Positions 34,057 through 42,612 of a DNA stretch of 64,000 nt are shown piece by piece (position 1 is the first letter of the stretch; each line of letters opens with the position of its first letter). The translations under genes were made by a program, and so were the position numbers. Below the pieces are notes generated by a model. The model searched no databases. It was not told the origin of the DNA and was given only the letters and a program-made list of their open reading frames with translations. Origin of the DNA: Bacillus paramycoides (lineage in GTDB: Bacteria > Bacillota > Bacilli > Bacillales > Bacillaceae_G); contig NZ_MAOI01000101.1 in the NCBI RefSeq assembly GCF_001884235.1, positions 124,001-188,000 of the forward strand, given 5' to 3'.

Positions 34057-35031
34057 ATGGCAAAGCGCTATGAAAATATGGATAATGTGAGTACAAAAAA
34101 ATCAATTCACTCCTTCTTACGCTGGCGTAAAGAGAGAAAACAAAACAAAAAAGATTTTTCTTTTCTAGTAGAACAATCACCTGTTAAACAAAGTAAATTT
34201 CTGCACAATAACTTTAAAAAAACGACTGTCACATGGATCGGTCACTCTACTTTTCTAATTCAAACGAACGGCTTAAACATTTTAACAGATCCAGTATGGG
34301 CAAATAAATTAAAGCTAGTTCCAAGACTTACACAGCCAGGTCTCGCTTTAGATGAACTACCTAAAATTGATATTGTGCTTATTTCACACGGCCATTATGA
34401 CCATTTAGACTTTTCATCTCTTCGTCAACTGAATAATGATGTTTTATACCTTGTGCCAATTGGATTAAAAAAATTATTTACTCGTAAAAAATTCACCAAT
34501 GTAAAAGAATACAGCTGGTGGGACAGTATAACAATTGATGAAGTCGCTTTTCACTTCGTACCTGCCCAGCACTGGACCAGAAGATCATTATTTGATATAA
34601 ATACCTCTCACTGGGGAGGATGGATTATCGATAATAAGATTACTTCAGAAACCATTTATTTTTGCGGTGATAGTGGTTATTTCAAAGGTTTTAAAGAAAT
34701 CGGCAAACGTTTTTCAATTGATATTGCACTCATGCCAATTGGTGCCTATGAACCAGAATGGTTTATGAAAGTATCCCATGTTTCACCGGAAGAAGCTGTG
34801 CAAGCCTATTTAGATATAAACGCTACGCATTTTATTCCAATGCATTACGGTACTTTTGCGCTAGCAGATGAAACTCCAAGGGAGGCTGTAACACGACTTC
34901 GCAATAACTGGAATTTACGAATGCTACCGTGGGAACAACTACATGTTCTTTTTTTGGGCCAAACTTTTACTTATAGCCCTACTATACTAGAGAAAGAGCC
35001 AGAAAAAATTACTGAAACCTCTCATGTATAA
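34057..35031 (+). CDS. MBL-fold metallo-hydrolase (NAPE-PLD/UlaG-like)
   Basis: 324 aa from ATG 34057, preceded by GAGGTGAT; GTG and ATG codons nine and six bases earlier sit in the ribosome site. The metal motif H-x-H-x-D-H is seen as 'SHGHYDHLD'. Further ligands are 'PAQHW', 'CGDSGY' and 'PMHYGTF'. 'TVTWIGHSTFLIQ' and 'ILTDPVW' are typical of the N-acyl-phosphatidylethanolamine phospholipase D-like/UlaG branch. Expected to hydrolyse a phosphodiester or similar bond in the cytoplasm; substrate not known. Single gene. Confidence 0.86.
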   Translation: MAKRYENMDNVSTKKSIHSFLRWRKERKQNKKDFSFLVEQSPVKQSKFLHNNFKKTTVTWIGHSTFLIQTNGLNILTDPVWANKLKLVPRLTQPGLALDELPKIDIVLISHGHYDHLDFSSLRQLNNDVLYLVPIGLKKLFTRKKFTNVKEYSWWDSITIDEVAFHFVPAQHWTRRSLFDINTSHWGGWIIDNKITSETIYFCGDSGYFKGFKEIGKRFSIDIALMPIGAYEPEWFMKVSHVSPEEAVQAYLDINATHFIPMHYGTFALADETPREAVTRLRNNWNLRMLPWEQLHVLFLGQTFTYSPTILEKEPEKITETSHV

Positions 35032-35091
35032 CAGAACTACTTTTTCGAATAATTTATCATATACTATAGAAAATCGAAAAGGGTGTTTTCT

Positions 35092-35175
35092 ATGAAAAAT
35101 TATTTACAGACTCGCTATATCATTAGCGGAAGCGCCTGTATTGCCCTTCTCATTTCTTATTTCATATACACATAA
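35092..35175 (+). CDS. 27-residue single-span membrane peptide
   Basis: ATG 35092 has AAGGGTG six bases before it and encodes MKNYLQTRYIISGSACIALL followed by ISYFIYT. A basic N-terminal part precedes one hydrophobic helix (about 10-26). A TATACT -10 box lies at 35060-35065, and the stop codon is directly followed by a strong terminator, so the unit has its own start and end signals. Function unknown; it resembles the many small membrane peptides of Bacillus. Not homologous in detail to the peptide at 51501. Confidence 0.6.
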   Translation: MKNYLQTRYIISGSACIALLISYFIYT

Positions 35176-35213
35176 AAAAGCTACTTGAAAATATATTTCA
35201 AGTAGCTTTTTTT
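35174..35213. terminator. Bidirectional terminator, peptide gene / degV
   Basis: AAAAAGCTACTTGAAA / TTTCAAGTAGCTTTTT, 16-bp stem with a short loop; T-run on both strands. Confidence 0.92.
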
Positions 35214-35214
35214 A

Positions 35215-36057
35215 TTATTCTGCTAAATACATAAAACCAATTGCTCCTGGTCCTGTATGAGTACTAATGACTGGTGTTGTATAGAAAATCTCTGTTTGAG
35301 TGAATCCATTTACTTTTTCAACAACTGCTTTTACACTTTCTGCTAAAGGAAGTGCTTTTGCATGTGGAATTGCAACAGCTTTTACAACTTTCCCAGCAGT
35401 ATCTTGCTCAAATAATTTAGCTAAAGTTTTAACAACTTGCCCTTGACTACGAACTTTTGTCACTGGATTGTATGCTCCACCTTCAAGGTTTGCAATCGGT
35501 TTGATGTTCAGTAAAGAACCGATAAACGCTTTCCCTTTACCGATACGTCCACCTTTCACTAAATTCTCTAATGTATCTACGACTACATATAAACGAGTAT
35601 TCTTCCTCACTTCATCAATACGTTTTAAAATATCTTCTAACGAGCGCTCTTCTTTTGCCATTTTTGCAGCTTCAATTACTTGATATGCTAACGCATGGCT
35701 AATGAACTGAGAATCAACGACTGTTACTTTAGTATCTGTCATTGATGCAGCACTATTTGCTGTTGAAACAGTACCACTCATTCCACCTGTCATATGGATG
35801 GAAAGTACTTCACTTCCATCTTCTCCTAACTTTTCATACATTTCTACAAATGTACCCATAGCTGGTTGTGATGTTTTTGGTAATTCTTCTGATTTCGCCA
35901 TTTCCTCAATAAATTCATCTGGTTGTAAATCAACGCGATCTAAGTATGTTTGTCCATTTACAGAAATAGATAATGGTAAAACATGAATATCATACTTCTT
36001 AATCACTTCTTGAGATAAATCTGCAGTTGAATCTGTTACAATTTTAATTTTTTGCAT
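35215..36057 (-). CDS. DegV family fatty acid-binding protein
   Basis: 280 aa from ATG 36057, after GGAAAGGGAAG; the longer upstream frame has no ribosome site. 'KIKIVTDSTADLSQEV' is the DegV opening, 'KTSQPAMGTFVEMYE' holds the lipid-head-binding Ser/Thr, 'IHMTGGMSGTVSTANSAA' and 'RLYVVVDTLENLVKGGRIGKGKAFIG' are the other conserved blocks. DegV proteins (FakB in staphylococci) carry fatty acids to the fatty acid kinase FakA for phospholipid synthesis. The kinase is not in this window. Single gene. Confidence 0.92.
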   Translation of the reverse strand: MQKIKIVTDSTADLSQEVIKKYDIHVLPLSISVNGQTYLDRVDLQPDEFIEEMAKSEELPKTSQPAMGTFVEMYEKLGEDGSEVLSIHMTGGMSGTVSTANSAASMTDTKVTVVDSQFISHALAYQVIEAAKMAKEERSLEDILKRIDEVRKNTRLYVVVDTLENLVKGGRIGKGKAFIGSLLNIKPIANLEGGAYNPVTKVRSQGQVVKTLAKLFEQDTAGKVVKAVAIPHAKALPLAESVKAVVEKVNGFTQTEIFYTTPVISTHTGPGAIGFMYLAE

Positions 36058-36169
36058 ATTATACTTCTTCCCTTTCCAATACGCTCTCCTTGTTATTATA
36101 CTAGCATTCCCATTGCTTTCAACAATTTCGAACAATTTTCACCAAATTAATTATATTTTTATACCTAAA

Positions 36170-36201
36170 ATAAAAAAAGACAGAGCTTACCTAACTCTGT
36201 C
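36170..36201 (-). terminator. Terminator of the 83-aa protein gene
   Basis: Minus strand GACAGAG / CTCTGTC stem with a nine-base loop, then seven T. Confidence 0.82.
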
Positions 36202-36212
36202 CCTGCTGTGTA

Positions 36213-36464
36213 TTATGCATTCTTTTCAAGAGTATTTGTTTTATATACATTTGAATAATCATTCCACTTCAAACAACTTTGTAAATATTCACGGAAAGAG
36301 TACGAAAATCTTGGGTTTTTATGTTTTTGAATTTTCGCAATAAATAACTGAAGACGAGACTGAATTAGAAACGCTAATGGATGTTGTGCTTGTAGGACAG
36401 GGATTTCAAATATTTTAATACAATTCCCTGTTGAATGAGTGAAATAAAAACTTTTCGTAATCAC
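36213..36464 (-). CDS. Hypothetical protein, 83 aa
   Basis: Starts GTG at 36464, eight bases after AGAGGA, and ends just before a good terminator, so it is probably real. The sequence begins MITKSFYFTHSTGNCIKIFE and is basic and aromatic ('HKNPRFSYSFREYLQ'), with no membrane segment. No family is recognised. Upstream lies the repeat-rich region 36527-36856 from which its promoter would have to come. Confidence 0.6.
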   Translation of the reverse strand: MITKSFYFTHSTGNCIKIFEIPVLQAQHPLAFLIQSRLQLFIAKIQKHKNPRFSYSFREYLQSCLKWNDYSNVYKTNTLEKNA

Positions 36465-36526
36465 AATATCAATCCTCTTTTTCGTTGGATTTTTGAACTT
36501 CCTCCACTTTTCGCCTTGACACGTTA

Positions 36527-36686
36527 TTTAAAGTGAAGGTTTCCTACGAATACTAAAGTATCTATAGGCGAACCCCGTAGTCCCTACGGTTAGAAGCTTT
36601 AGGCTCCATTCATCTCCACCTAATCCGGACCCTGTCCTATATATCCCTTGAGACGGGAGTCTTATTATCCGTAAATAGCTAGATAA
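36527..36686 (+). repeat. Dispersed structured repeat, divergent full-length copy B1 (bcr-like)
   Basis: Begins TTTAAAGTGAAGGTTTC, like copies A and B2, and ends GGGAGTCTTATTATCCGTAA plus ATAGCTAGATAA, like the end of copy C (GGGAGTCTTAATGCCCGCAA). The middle differs and contains its own hairpin CCGTAG-TCC-CTACGG. So ends are shared while the centre varies. About 48% GC, above its surroundings. Confidence 0.65.
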
Positions 36687-36790
36687 CTCCAGTATAAACT
36701 TATAAAAGTGAAAAGTTTGTCTAAATTTTGGAGATTCTATAATTTTTTTCTTCTATATATTGTATACGATTATAGCTAGAGTATAACAAA

Positions 36791-36856
36791 TAAAGTGAAA
36801 CTTTAATCAATGGGGGTTTTGTCCATACCCTACTGATTTTCAGCCCACACCAATCG
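36791..36856 (+). repeat. Dispersed structured repeat, copy B2 (bcr-like)
   Basis: TAAAGTGAAACTTTAATCAA at its start and CCCACACCAATCG at its end; close to copy A along the whole length. It lies 13 bases before the tatC terminator, about 105 bases after copy B1. Confidence 0.75.
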
Positions 36857-36863
36857 AAATAAA

Positions 36864-36890
36864 TAAAAAAGTGCCTTTATAACGAGGCAC
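36864..36890 (-). terminator. Terminator of tatC
   Basis: Minus strand GTGCCT / AGGCAC stem followed by six T, overlapping the stop codon of tatC. Confidence 0.82.
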
Positions 36891-37620
36891 TTTTCGACTG
36901 TATTTCTTCTTCTTTTTTCTGTTTTCGCTTACTAACAATCTTTGATAAAGCGATACTAATTTCATAAATACAAATAAGCGGTACCGCTACTAAACTATGT
37001 GATAAAAAATCAGGCGGCGATATACACGATGCAATTATAATCAACACTACATAAGCATATCTTCTTATTTTTTGAAGAAATTCTGCCGTTAGAAGACCTA
37101 TGCTCGTTAAAAACATAACAACTACAGGTAATTCAAATATAACAGCAAACGGAACTGTTAAATTAAGTACAAAATGAAAATACTTTTCTGTAGTAAACAT
37201 CGTATTAAACATTTCATTACCAATTGTCGTTAAAAAATGAAATAGAAATGGCATGACGATAAAATAACCGAAAGATAGGCCTGCTATAAATAATATAGAC
37301 AATACCGGTATATACATTAATGTCATTTTTTGTTCATTTGGATGTAAACCTGGTTTTACAAATAACCAAATTTGTATCGCTGCAAAAGGAATTGTACAAA
37401 CGATAGCAACTACTGTAGCAATCGAGAAAAAAATCCATAACACATCACTTGGACCGAGAACAGTTAATTTCATTGGTAAATCTTTTACAAGCCAAAAATA
37501 AATATCCTTCGTAAAAGTAAATCCGATAATTAAAAATAATACGAATGATATTACTGTATATATTACTCGTTTGCGAAGCTCAACAATATGTTCTACTACG
37601 CTCATTTCCCGATCTTCCAT
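36877..37620 (-). CDS. tatC: Twin-arginine translocase subunit TatC
   Basis: 247 aa from ATG 37620 (MEDREMSVVEHIVELRKR), five bases after GGTGA; the in-frame GTG upstream has no ribosome site. Six transmembrane segments. 'EHIVELRKRVIY' is the N-terminal signal-recognition motif, and 'FVKPGLHPNEQK' is the conserved first cytoplasmic loop with its Glu/Lys. TatC recognises RR signal peptides and, with TatA, exports folded proteins. It lies 56 bases downstream of tatA. No Tat substrate gene is adjacent. Confidence 0.93.
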   Translation of the reverse strand: MEDREMSVVEHIVELRKRVIYTVISFVLFLIIGFTFTKDIYFWLVKDLPMKLTVLGPSDVLWIFFSIATVVAIVCTIPFAAIQIWLFVKPGLHPNEQKMTLMYIPVLSILFIAGLSFGYFIVMPFLFHFLTTIGNEMFNTMFTTEKYFHFVLNLTVPFAVIFELPVVVMFLTSIGLLTAEFLQKIRRYAYVVLIIIASCISPPDFLSHSLVAVPLICIYEISIALSKIVSKRKQKKEEEIQSKSASL

Positions 37621-37676
37621 CTCGTTCACCACACTTTATTTGTCCATTCCAAGAAAATTTCATCATATTCTTTTAT

Positions 37677-37853
37677 TTACTTCTTTTCCTTCTCTTGAAA
37701 TGCCTCATCAGTCAATTCTTTTGTTGATTTTTTAAATTCTTTTAACGTTTCCCCTAAAGCTTTCCCAATTTCCGGTAACTTTTTAGGGCCGAATAAAATT
37801 AACACTGCTACTAAAATTAAAATTAACCCTGGAAAGCCAATATTTGAAAACAT
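37677..37853 (-). CDS. tatA: Twin-arginine translocase subunit TatA
   Basis: 58 aa, easily missed because of its length. It starts [20 protein letters not shown] and continues [20 protein letters not shown], with the F-G-P hinge between the membrane helix (about 4-20) and the amphipathic helix, the hallmark of TatA. A charged tail rich in Lys/Glu ends it. Bacillus TatA needs no TatB. The ATG follows AAGGGGATGGGG. First gene of the tatA-tatC operon. TatA forms the variable-size export pore. Confidence 0.93.
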   Translation of the reverse strand: MFSNIGFPGLILILVAVLILFGPKKLPEIGKALGETLKEFKKSTKELTDEAFQEKEKK

Positions 37854-38066
37854 TTCCCCATCCCCTTCATAAGTAGATTCCTTGTCCTACTATTCCATAA
37901 GTTCATTTTGTCAAAAAATTTTGTAAACGTCAATGTATCCGCTATCTTTTGTCAAAAAAATTCAAAAATATAATCAATTATACAAATATCATTTTCTAAT
38001 CCTTTTGTATATGATATGGTTAAGAAAAATATATCTTATCTCATTACAAGGAAAGGGATTTACATT

Positions 38067-38723
38067 ATGACACAAAAAATCACAAGAATGACCCAATTTG
38101 TAAAAGAAGAGATTGCTAATGCAGTTACCCATGGTATCGGTGCCATTTTAAGCATCCCTGCCTTAATCATATTAATTATTCACGCTTCCAAACATGGTAC
38201 AGCATCTGCTGTTGTTGGCTTTACCGTTTATGGCGTAAGCATGTTCCTGCTGTACTTATTTTCTACACTGTTACATAGTATTCATCATCCAAAAGTAGAA
38301 AAGTTATTTACCATTTTAGATCACTCCGCCATATATTTATTAATCGCCGGCACGTATACACCATTTCTACTCATTACACTGCGTGGCCCGCTCGGTTGGA
38401 CGTTACTCGCAATTATTTGGACCCTTGCGATTGGTGGCATTATCTTCAAAATTTTCTTTGTTCGTCGCTTTATTAAAACATCAACATTATGTTATATCAT
38501 TATGGGTTGGCTCATGATCGTTGCCATTAAACCCCTTTATGAAAATTTAACTGGTCACGGCTTCTCACTACTTTTAATAGGCGGTATTTTATATTCTGTC
38601 GGAGCTATATTCTTCCTTTGGGAAAAGCTTCCGTTCAATCATGCCATTTGGCATCTCTTCGTATTAGGTGGTAGTACAATGATGTTTTTCTGCGTACTCT
38701 TTTATGTCTTACCCGCAGCATAA
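38067..38723 (+). CDS. Hemolysin III family (PAQR-type) membrane protein
   Basis: 218 aa from ATG 38067, eight bases after AAGGGA; an upstream in-frame start lacks a ribosome site. Seven transmembrane segments. 'EEIANAVTHGIGAILS' opens it; 'STLLHSIHH', 'LDHSAIYLLIAGTYTPF' and 'HAIWHLFVLGG' carry the conserved Ser, Asp and His residues that form the zinc site in PAQR proteins. Known Bacillus members are called hemolysin III, although a lipid-hydrolase/ceramidase-like role is possible. Single gene. Confidence 0.9.
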   Translation: MTQKITRMTQFVKEEIANAVTHGIGAILSIPALIILIIHASKHGTASAVVGFTVYGVSMFLLYLFSTLLHSIHHPKVEKLFTILDHSAIYLLIAGTYTPFLLITLRGPLGWTLLAIIWTLAIGGIIFKIFFVRRFIKTSTLCYIIMGWLMIVAIKPLYENLTGHGFSLLLIGGILYSVGAIFFLWEKLPFNHAIWHLFVLGGSTMMFFCVLFYVLPAA

Positions 38724-38760
38724 AAAAAAGTTTCAGCTTGTTTAAGCTGAAACTTTTTTT
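38722..38760. terminator. Bidirectional terminator, hemolysin III / plsC
   Basis: AAAAAAAGTTTCAGCTT / AAGCTGAAACTTTTTTT, 17-bp stem with a short loop, shared by convergent genes. Confidence 0.92.
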
Positions 38761-38761
38761 A

Positions 38762-39481
38762 TTACTTATGTAATTGAGATGCAATTATATCTTTTGTATG
38801 CTCTGTTAACTCTTTAACATCCATACTTGCATATTCTTCAGGTGTAATCGGCTTAGAAATTGTTAATGTCGCATGAGCTGGTTTCATACGGTTTCCATTT
38901 GCCTCAAACATCTTATATGTACCATCTAAAGTTACTGGTAAGATAGCTACGCCAGATTTTACAGCAAGGTGAAAACTCCCTGCTTTAAACTCACCGATTT
39001 CGCCGCCCTTACTTCTCGTTCCCTCTGGAAAAATTACGATAGAATGCCCGTTCTTTAATAGCTCAATTCCATCTTTAATTGCTTTAAGAGATTGACGACG
39101 ATCGCTACGGTCCATGAATACACAATTCATTAGTTCCATCCAAGTTGGTACAACCGGAAACTTTTTAATTTCCGCTTTAGAAACGAATCCAATTGGTTTA
39201 TTTAAGTAACCTAGTAAAACAGGAATATCCATATTACTTTGATGATTACTTACAACAAGTACCGGCTTGTCTTTCGGAACATTTTCAAGTCCCTTTACTT
39301 CTACAGTCGCCCCAGCAACACGTACCATTTTCTTACCAAACCAGTTTGTTGTTTTATACACAACACTATCTTTTTCTTGCGGTGACATCGTATTTGCTTT
39401 TCTTTTAATACGCCACAATCTTGGTGTAATCGCAATTACGATTAAAATTAAATAAAAGATTTTAAAAAACGTTTGAATCAT
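38762..39481 (-). CDS. plsC: 1-acyl-sn-glycerol-3-phosphate acyltransferase
   Basis: 239 aa. N-terminal membrane helix (about 3-21), then the acyltransferase motifs: N-H-Q-S-N-M-D (H-x4-D catalytic pair), 'FMDRSDRRQ' glycerol-phosphate site, 'IFPEGTRSKGGEIGEFKAGSF' and 'VAILPVTLDG'. Adds the second acyl chain to make phosphatidic acid at the inner face of the membrane. Ribosome site GGTGGGGG. Single gene. Confidence 0.92.
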   Translation of the reverse strand: MIQTFFKIFYLILIVIAITPRLWRIKRKANTMSPQEKDSVVYKTTNWFGKKMVRVAGATVEVKGLENVPKDKPVLVVSNHQSNMDIPVLLGYLNKPIGFVSKAEIKKFPVVPTWMELMNCVFMDRSDRRQSLKAIKDGIELLKNGHSIVIFPEGTRSKGGEIGEFKAGSFHLAVKSGVAILPVTLDGTYKMFEANGNRMKPAHATLTISKPITPEEYASMDVKELTEHTKDIIASQLHK

Positions 39482-39542
39482 ACAGAACCCCCACCTATTA
39501 TCATTCCGACCTTCATTATACTAGACAAACGAAGGAAAAAGA

Positions 39543-39577
39543 AGAAAAAATGTCCAAACAGCAAGTGTTTGGACATT
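39543..39577 (-). terminator. Terminator of azoR
   Basis: ATGTCCAAACA / TGTTTGGACAT stem with a five-base loop and TTTTTTC on the minus strand. Confidence 0.85.
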
Positions 39578-39593
39578 ATCGAAGTTTTCTATA

Positions 39594-40229
39594 TTAGAAA
39601 CGTTTTGCTAATTCGCGTGCATTTGCAATCGCTGCTTCTTTAATGTCTTGTGCTTTTTCAGGATTTGCATTCATTCCTTCAACTGCAATATATTCAGTGT
39701 CAGCTACACCCATGAATCCTAATACTGCATTTAAGTGATTGCGACCGAAGTCCATTGCTGCGTATGCTCCTTCAGAGTAAACGCCGCCTGTAGCTTGAAT
39801 GTGAAGTGCTTTTTTACCTTCTAGTAAGCCAATTGGACCGTTTTCAGTATATTTAAATGTTTTACCTGCGATTGATAAGTTATCTAAGTATGCTTTCACT
39901 ACTGGTGGGTAGCTGAAGTTCCACATTGGAGTCACGAATACATAACGATCTGCATGCATAAATGTTTCTAAGTTATTGTTCATTGCTGCAACCTTTTGTT
40001 GTTGAGCTTCGCTTAAAGTTTCGAATCCTTCACCTGCTGCAAATTTACCCCAAGCAGCGAATACGTCTGCATCAATTGCTGGTACTGTTGTATTGAATAA
40101 ATCAATTGTTACAACTTCGTCTTGTGGATGTTCGTTTTTATATGCTTCGATGAAAGCTTCCCCTACTGCCATACCGAAAGAACCTTCTGCTGAATTTGGA
40201 TTTGCTGTAATAAATAGTACTTTTGTCAT
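39594..40229 (-). CDS. azoR: FMN-dependent NADH:quinone oxidoreductase / azoreductase
   Basis: 211 aa flavodoxin-like fold. 'VLFITANPNSAEGSFGMAVGEAFIEAY' is the FMN phosphate loop, 'YVFVTPMWNFSYPPVVKAYLDNL' the signature of AzoR enzymes, and 'HIQATGGVYSEG' the third loop. Reduces quinones (and azo dyes) by two electrons, guarding thiols. Upstream stands a textbook promoter with an inverted repeat beginning right after the -10 box, which fits repression by a quinone/diamide-sensing MarR/DUF24-type regulator as known for Bacillus azoreductases. Single gene. Confidence 0.92.
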   Translation of the reverse strand: MTKVLFITANPNSAEGSFGMAVGEAFIEAYKNEHPQDEVVTIDLFNTTVPAIDADVFAAWGKFAAGEGFETLSEAQQQKVAAMNNNLETFMHADRYVFVTPMWNFSYPPVVKAYLDNLSIAGKTFKYTENGPIGLLEGKKALHIQATGGVYSEGAYAAMDFGRNHLNAVLGFMGVADTEYIAVEGMNANPEKAQDIKEAAIANARELAKRF

Positions 40230-40290
40230 TGTATTCTCTCCCTTTTTCTATTTTATCTTTAATTTGAGATTTATAATTCGAAAGTAAATA

Positions 40291-40336
40291 ACTTACCTTA
40301 TGTAAGTATAATACAAAAAGTTTTAACTAATGTCAA
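40291..40336 (-). promoter_or_regulatory. Sigma-A promoter and operator of azoR
   Basis: On the minus strand TTGACA (40336-40331), 17 bases, TATTAT (40313-40308), then ACTTAC-ATAAG-GTAAGT (40307-40291) covering the transcription start. The six-base perfect repeat with five-base spacer in this position fits a repressor operator. A related TAAGTTAATAAGTTA stretch lies further upstream near 40361-40376. Confidence 0.72.
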
Positions 40337-40426
40337 TTAAAAATAGCAACTTTTTTTTCGTAAGTTAATAAGTTATATTGCTTCATATTGTTTTTGTATA
40401 TAAATATCAAGATTCTGACCAAATAA

Positions 40427-40461
40427 AAAAACTACCTCCATATTTCATGGAGGTAGTTTTT
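40427..40461 (-). terminator. Terminator of pbpC
   Basis: AAAAACTACCTCCAT / ATGGAGGTAGTTTTT, 15-bp stem with a five-base loop and T-runs on both strands. Confidence 0.92.
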
Positions 40462-40469
40462 ATCAAATT

Positions 40470-42455
40470 TTACTTTTGAAAAACATGTTTCACTTTTTCA
40501 GCTGGAATATTACTTCCACCTCTACCTTTTACATCTTCAATCATCATTGTAATGACCATATCAGGTGAATTTAAATCGAACGCAGCGAACCAACCTAGTT
40601 CTTTTCCTTCTGCCTCTTTTGAAACCTTTAATTCTGCTGTTCCTGTTTTACCAGCAAGAGTCATACCATCAATTTTCGCGATTTTCCCTGTACCATCTGG
40701 ATCATTAATTACTTTCGTTAAAGCCGTTTTTAATATATCTTGATTTCCTTTAGAAATCACGTTCTCTTTCCAAGCTTTTGGTTGTTTATCTGTTTTAATA
40801 ATATACGGTGACGGAATCGTTCCATCATTTACAATTGGCGCATACGTTAAAGCTAAATGAAGAGGAGTCATTAAGACTTGTCCTTGTCCATATCCTGTAT
40901 CTGCCATTTGAATATCATTTTTAATGCCATCATTTGCGATTTTAGAAGCAGGGAATCCGTATTCGATTGGTAATTTCTCATCGAATCCAAATTTTTTCGC
41001 TTCACTCATAAATTTATCTTTTCCGATTTTCAAAGCTTCTTGTGCGAAGTAAATATTATCCGAGTATTTCATTGCCTTATCAAAATCAATCGGATTTGCA
41101 TCTTTCACACGTGTTACATAATAATTACCCCAAGAAGAATCCTTTGTCCATTGCAATCCTTCAATTTTCAATTCTTCTTTTGGATCAATCGTTTTTGTTT
41201 CAAGACCAATTGCACCTGTAATTGGCTTAAATACAGAACCTGGTACCGATAATTGTGTAAATCGATTCGTCATTGGTTTTTTCGGATCATTATTCCAAGC
41301 TTCGCGTTGTGCTTTCGATGTCCCTCGCGCAATTAAATTAGGATCATATGCTGGACTACTTACAAGTGCAATCGTTTCTCCGCTTTTCGGATTAATTGCT
41401 GCACTTGAACCAGCCTCTCCTTTCATTTCATTATAAATTTTTTCTTGAACAGCACTATCAATAGTTAAAGTTACATTTTCTCCATCAACAGCATCTGTTT
41501 TCGCTAAATTTTTAATTTCCTTACCTTGTGCATCTTCCATGAAGACGCGGCCACCTTTTTTACCACGTAACTTTTCTTCTAATACTTGTTCTAATCCAGC
41601 TTTACCAACTGGATCATCTGCTTGATACCCTTTCTTTTGAAGCGTTTTTAAATCTTCAGCATTTACCTTTCCGATATAACCAGTTAAATGCGCTGCCGCT
41701 TCTCCTAACGGATATGTACGAACATTTACCGGTCTTGTTGAAACGCCTGGTAAATCGATGTACGTATTTTGCGTTGCCCCTTCAGGCAATATCCCAATTG
41801 GTACAAGATAATTTGGTTTTACCCATTTAGCAGCTAGTTTTTGATCAATTTCTTCTACAGACATATTTAACAACTTCGCTATTGTTTCTTTCGTTTGTGG
41901 AGCAGCATCTCCTAATTTTTCTGGAATCATTCCGATTTCAGAAGCTTTACCATTCGTCGCAAGACCTTTTCCATTACGATCGTAAACTTCACCACGTTTT
42001 GGCTGTGTTGTCTGCATACGCACTTTACTATCTTTTGTCATGCCTGGGAATATAAAATCAGGAGTCCAATCTATTTTCCAAGATTCTTTATCTCCATCTT
42101 TTTCTTTCACCATTTTTGCTTCATGGCCAAAAGTGATTTTACCACCAACTGTATCCATGCTTACCTTAAAAGGAACAGGGCCTTCATCTTTTTTATCTTC
42201 TTTTACTTCCCCTGTTTCTACCTTTAATTCTTTTACTTCGATACCAGAATAAATCTTTTCATATTTCTCAGTAAACTCTTTCTTTGAAATATCTTTTTTT
42301 GCATTTTCTGATAATTGATCATACATATCTGCAAATTTTTGTTTATTCCATGCTTTTACATATGTATCAAACGCTTCTTGTGGTTTTTCTTCTTTGCCGC
42401 ATCCGACTAGCATTAATGCTAAGCAAAGAAAAAGAGTCCCCCATATTTTTCTCAA
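40470..42455 (-). CDS. pbpC: Penicillin-binding protein 3 (MecA/PbpC-type transpeptidase)
   Basis: 661 aa. Signal peptide with lipobox L-V-G-C19, then NTF2-like MecA_N domain (about 25-140), PBP dimerisation domain (about 150-310, 'RGEVYDRNGKGLA'), and transpeptidase with S407-V-F-K410, S465-D-N467 and K603-T-G-T. This is the layout of low-affinity class B PBPs such as B. subtilis PBP3 and staphylococcal PBP2a. Cross-links peptidoglycan outside the membrane and can add beta-lactam tolerance. Single gene; no BlaR/MecR-type regulator nearby. Confidence 0.91.
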   Translation of the reverse strand: MRKIWGTLFLCLALMLVGCGKEEKPQEAFDTYVKAWNKQKFADMYDQLSENAKKDISKKEFTEKYEKIYSGIEVKELKVETGEVKEDKKDEGPVPFKVSMDTVGGKITFGHEAKMVKEKDGDKESWKIDWTPDFIFPGMTKDSKVRMQTTQPKRGEVYDRNGKGLATNGKASEIGMIPEKLGDAAPQTKETIAKLLNMSVEEIDQKLAAKWVKPNYLVPIGILPEGATQNTYIDLPGVSTRPVNVRTYPLGEAAAHLTGYIGKVNAEDLKTLQKKGYQADDPVGKAGLEQVLEEKLRGKKGGRVFMEDAQGKEIKNLAKTDAVDGENVTLTIDSAVQEKIYNEMKGEAGSSAAINPKSGETIALVSSPAYDPNLIARGTSKAQREAWNNDPKKPMTNRFTQLSVPGSVFKPITGAIGLETKTIDPKEELKIEGLQWTKDSSWGNYYVTRVKDANPIDFDKAMKYSDNIYFAQEALKIGKDKFMSEAKKFGFDEKLPIEYGFPASKIANDGIKNDIQMADTGYGQGQVLMTPLHLALTYAPIVNDGTIPSPYIIKTDKQPKAWKENVISKGNQDILKTALTKVINDPDGTGKIAKIDGMTLAGKTGTAELKVSKEAEGKELGWFAAFDLNSPDMVITMMIEDVKGRGGSNIPAEKVKHVFQK

Positions 42456-42574
42456 CCGATTCTCCTCCTCTTTCTATATTAATACTTTTGAAAATTTTAG
42501 CATTTTTCACGTGCTACCTTTCATTATAGCACTATCGAATATCATCTATAAACTTACATTTATAAATACAAATA

Positions 42575-42610
42575 AAAAAGATTGATGCGAATATTCACAT
42601 CAATCTTTTT
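42575..42610 (-). terminator. Terminator of the thyA-dfrA operon
   Basis: AAAAAGATTGATG / CATCAATCTTTTT, 13-bp stem with a 10-base loop. Confidence 0.88.
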
Positions 42611-42612
42611 TA

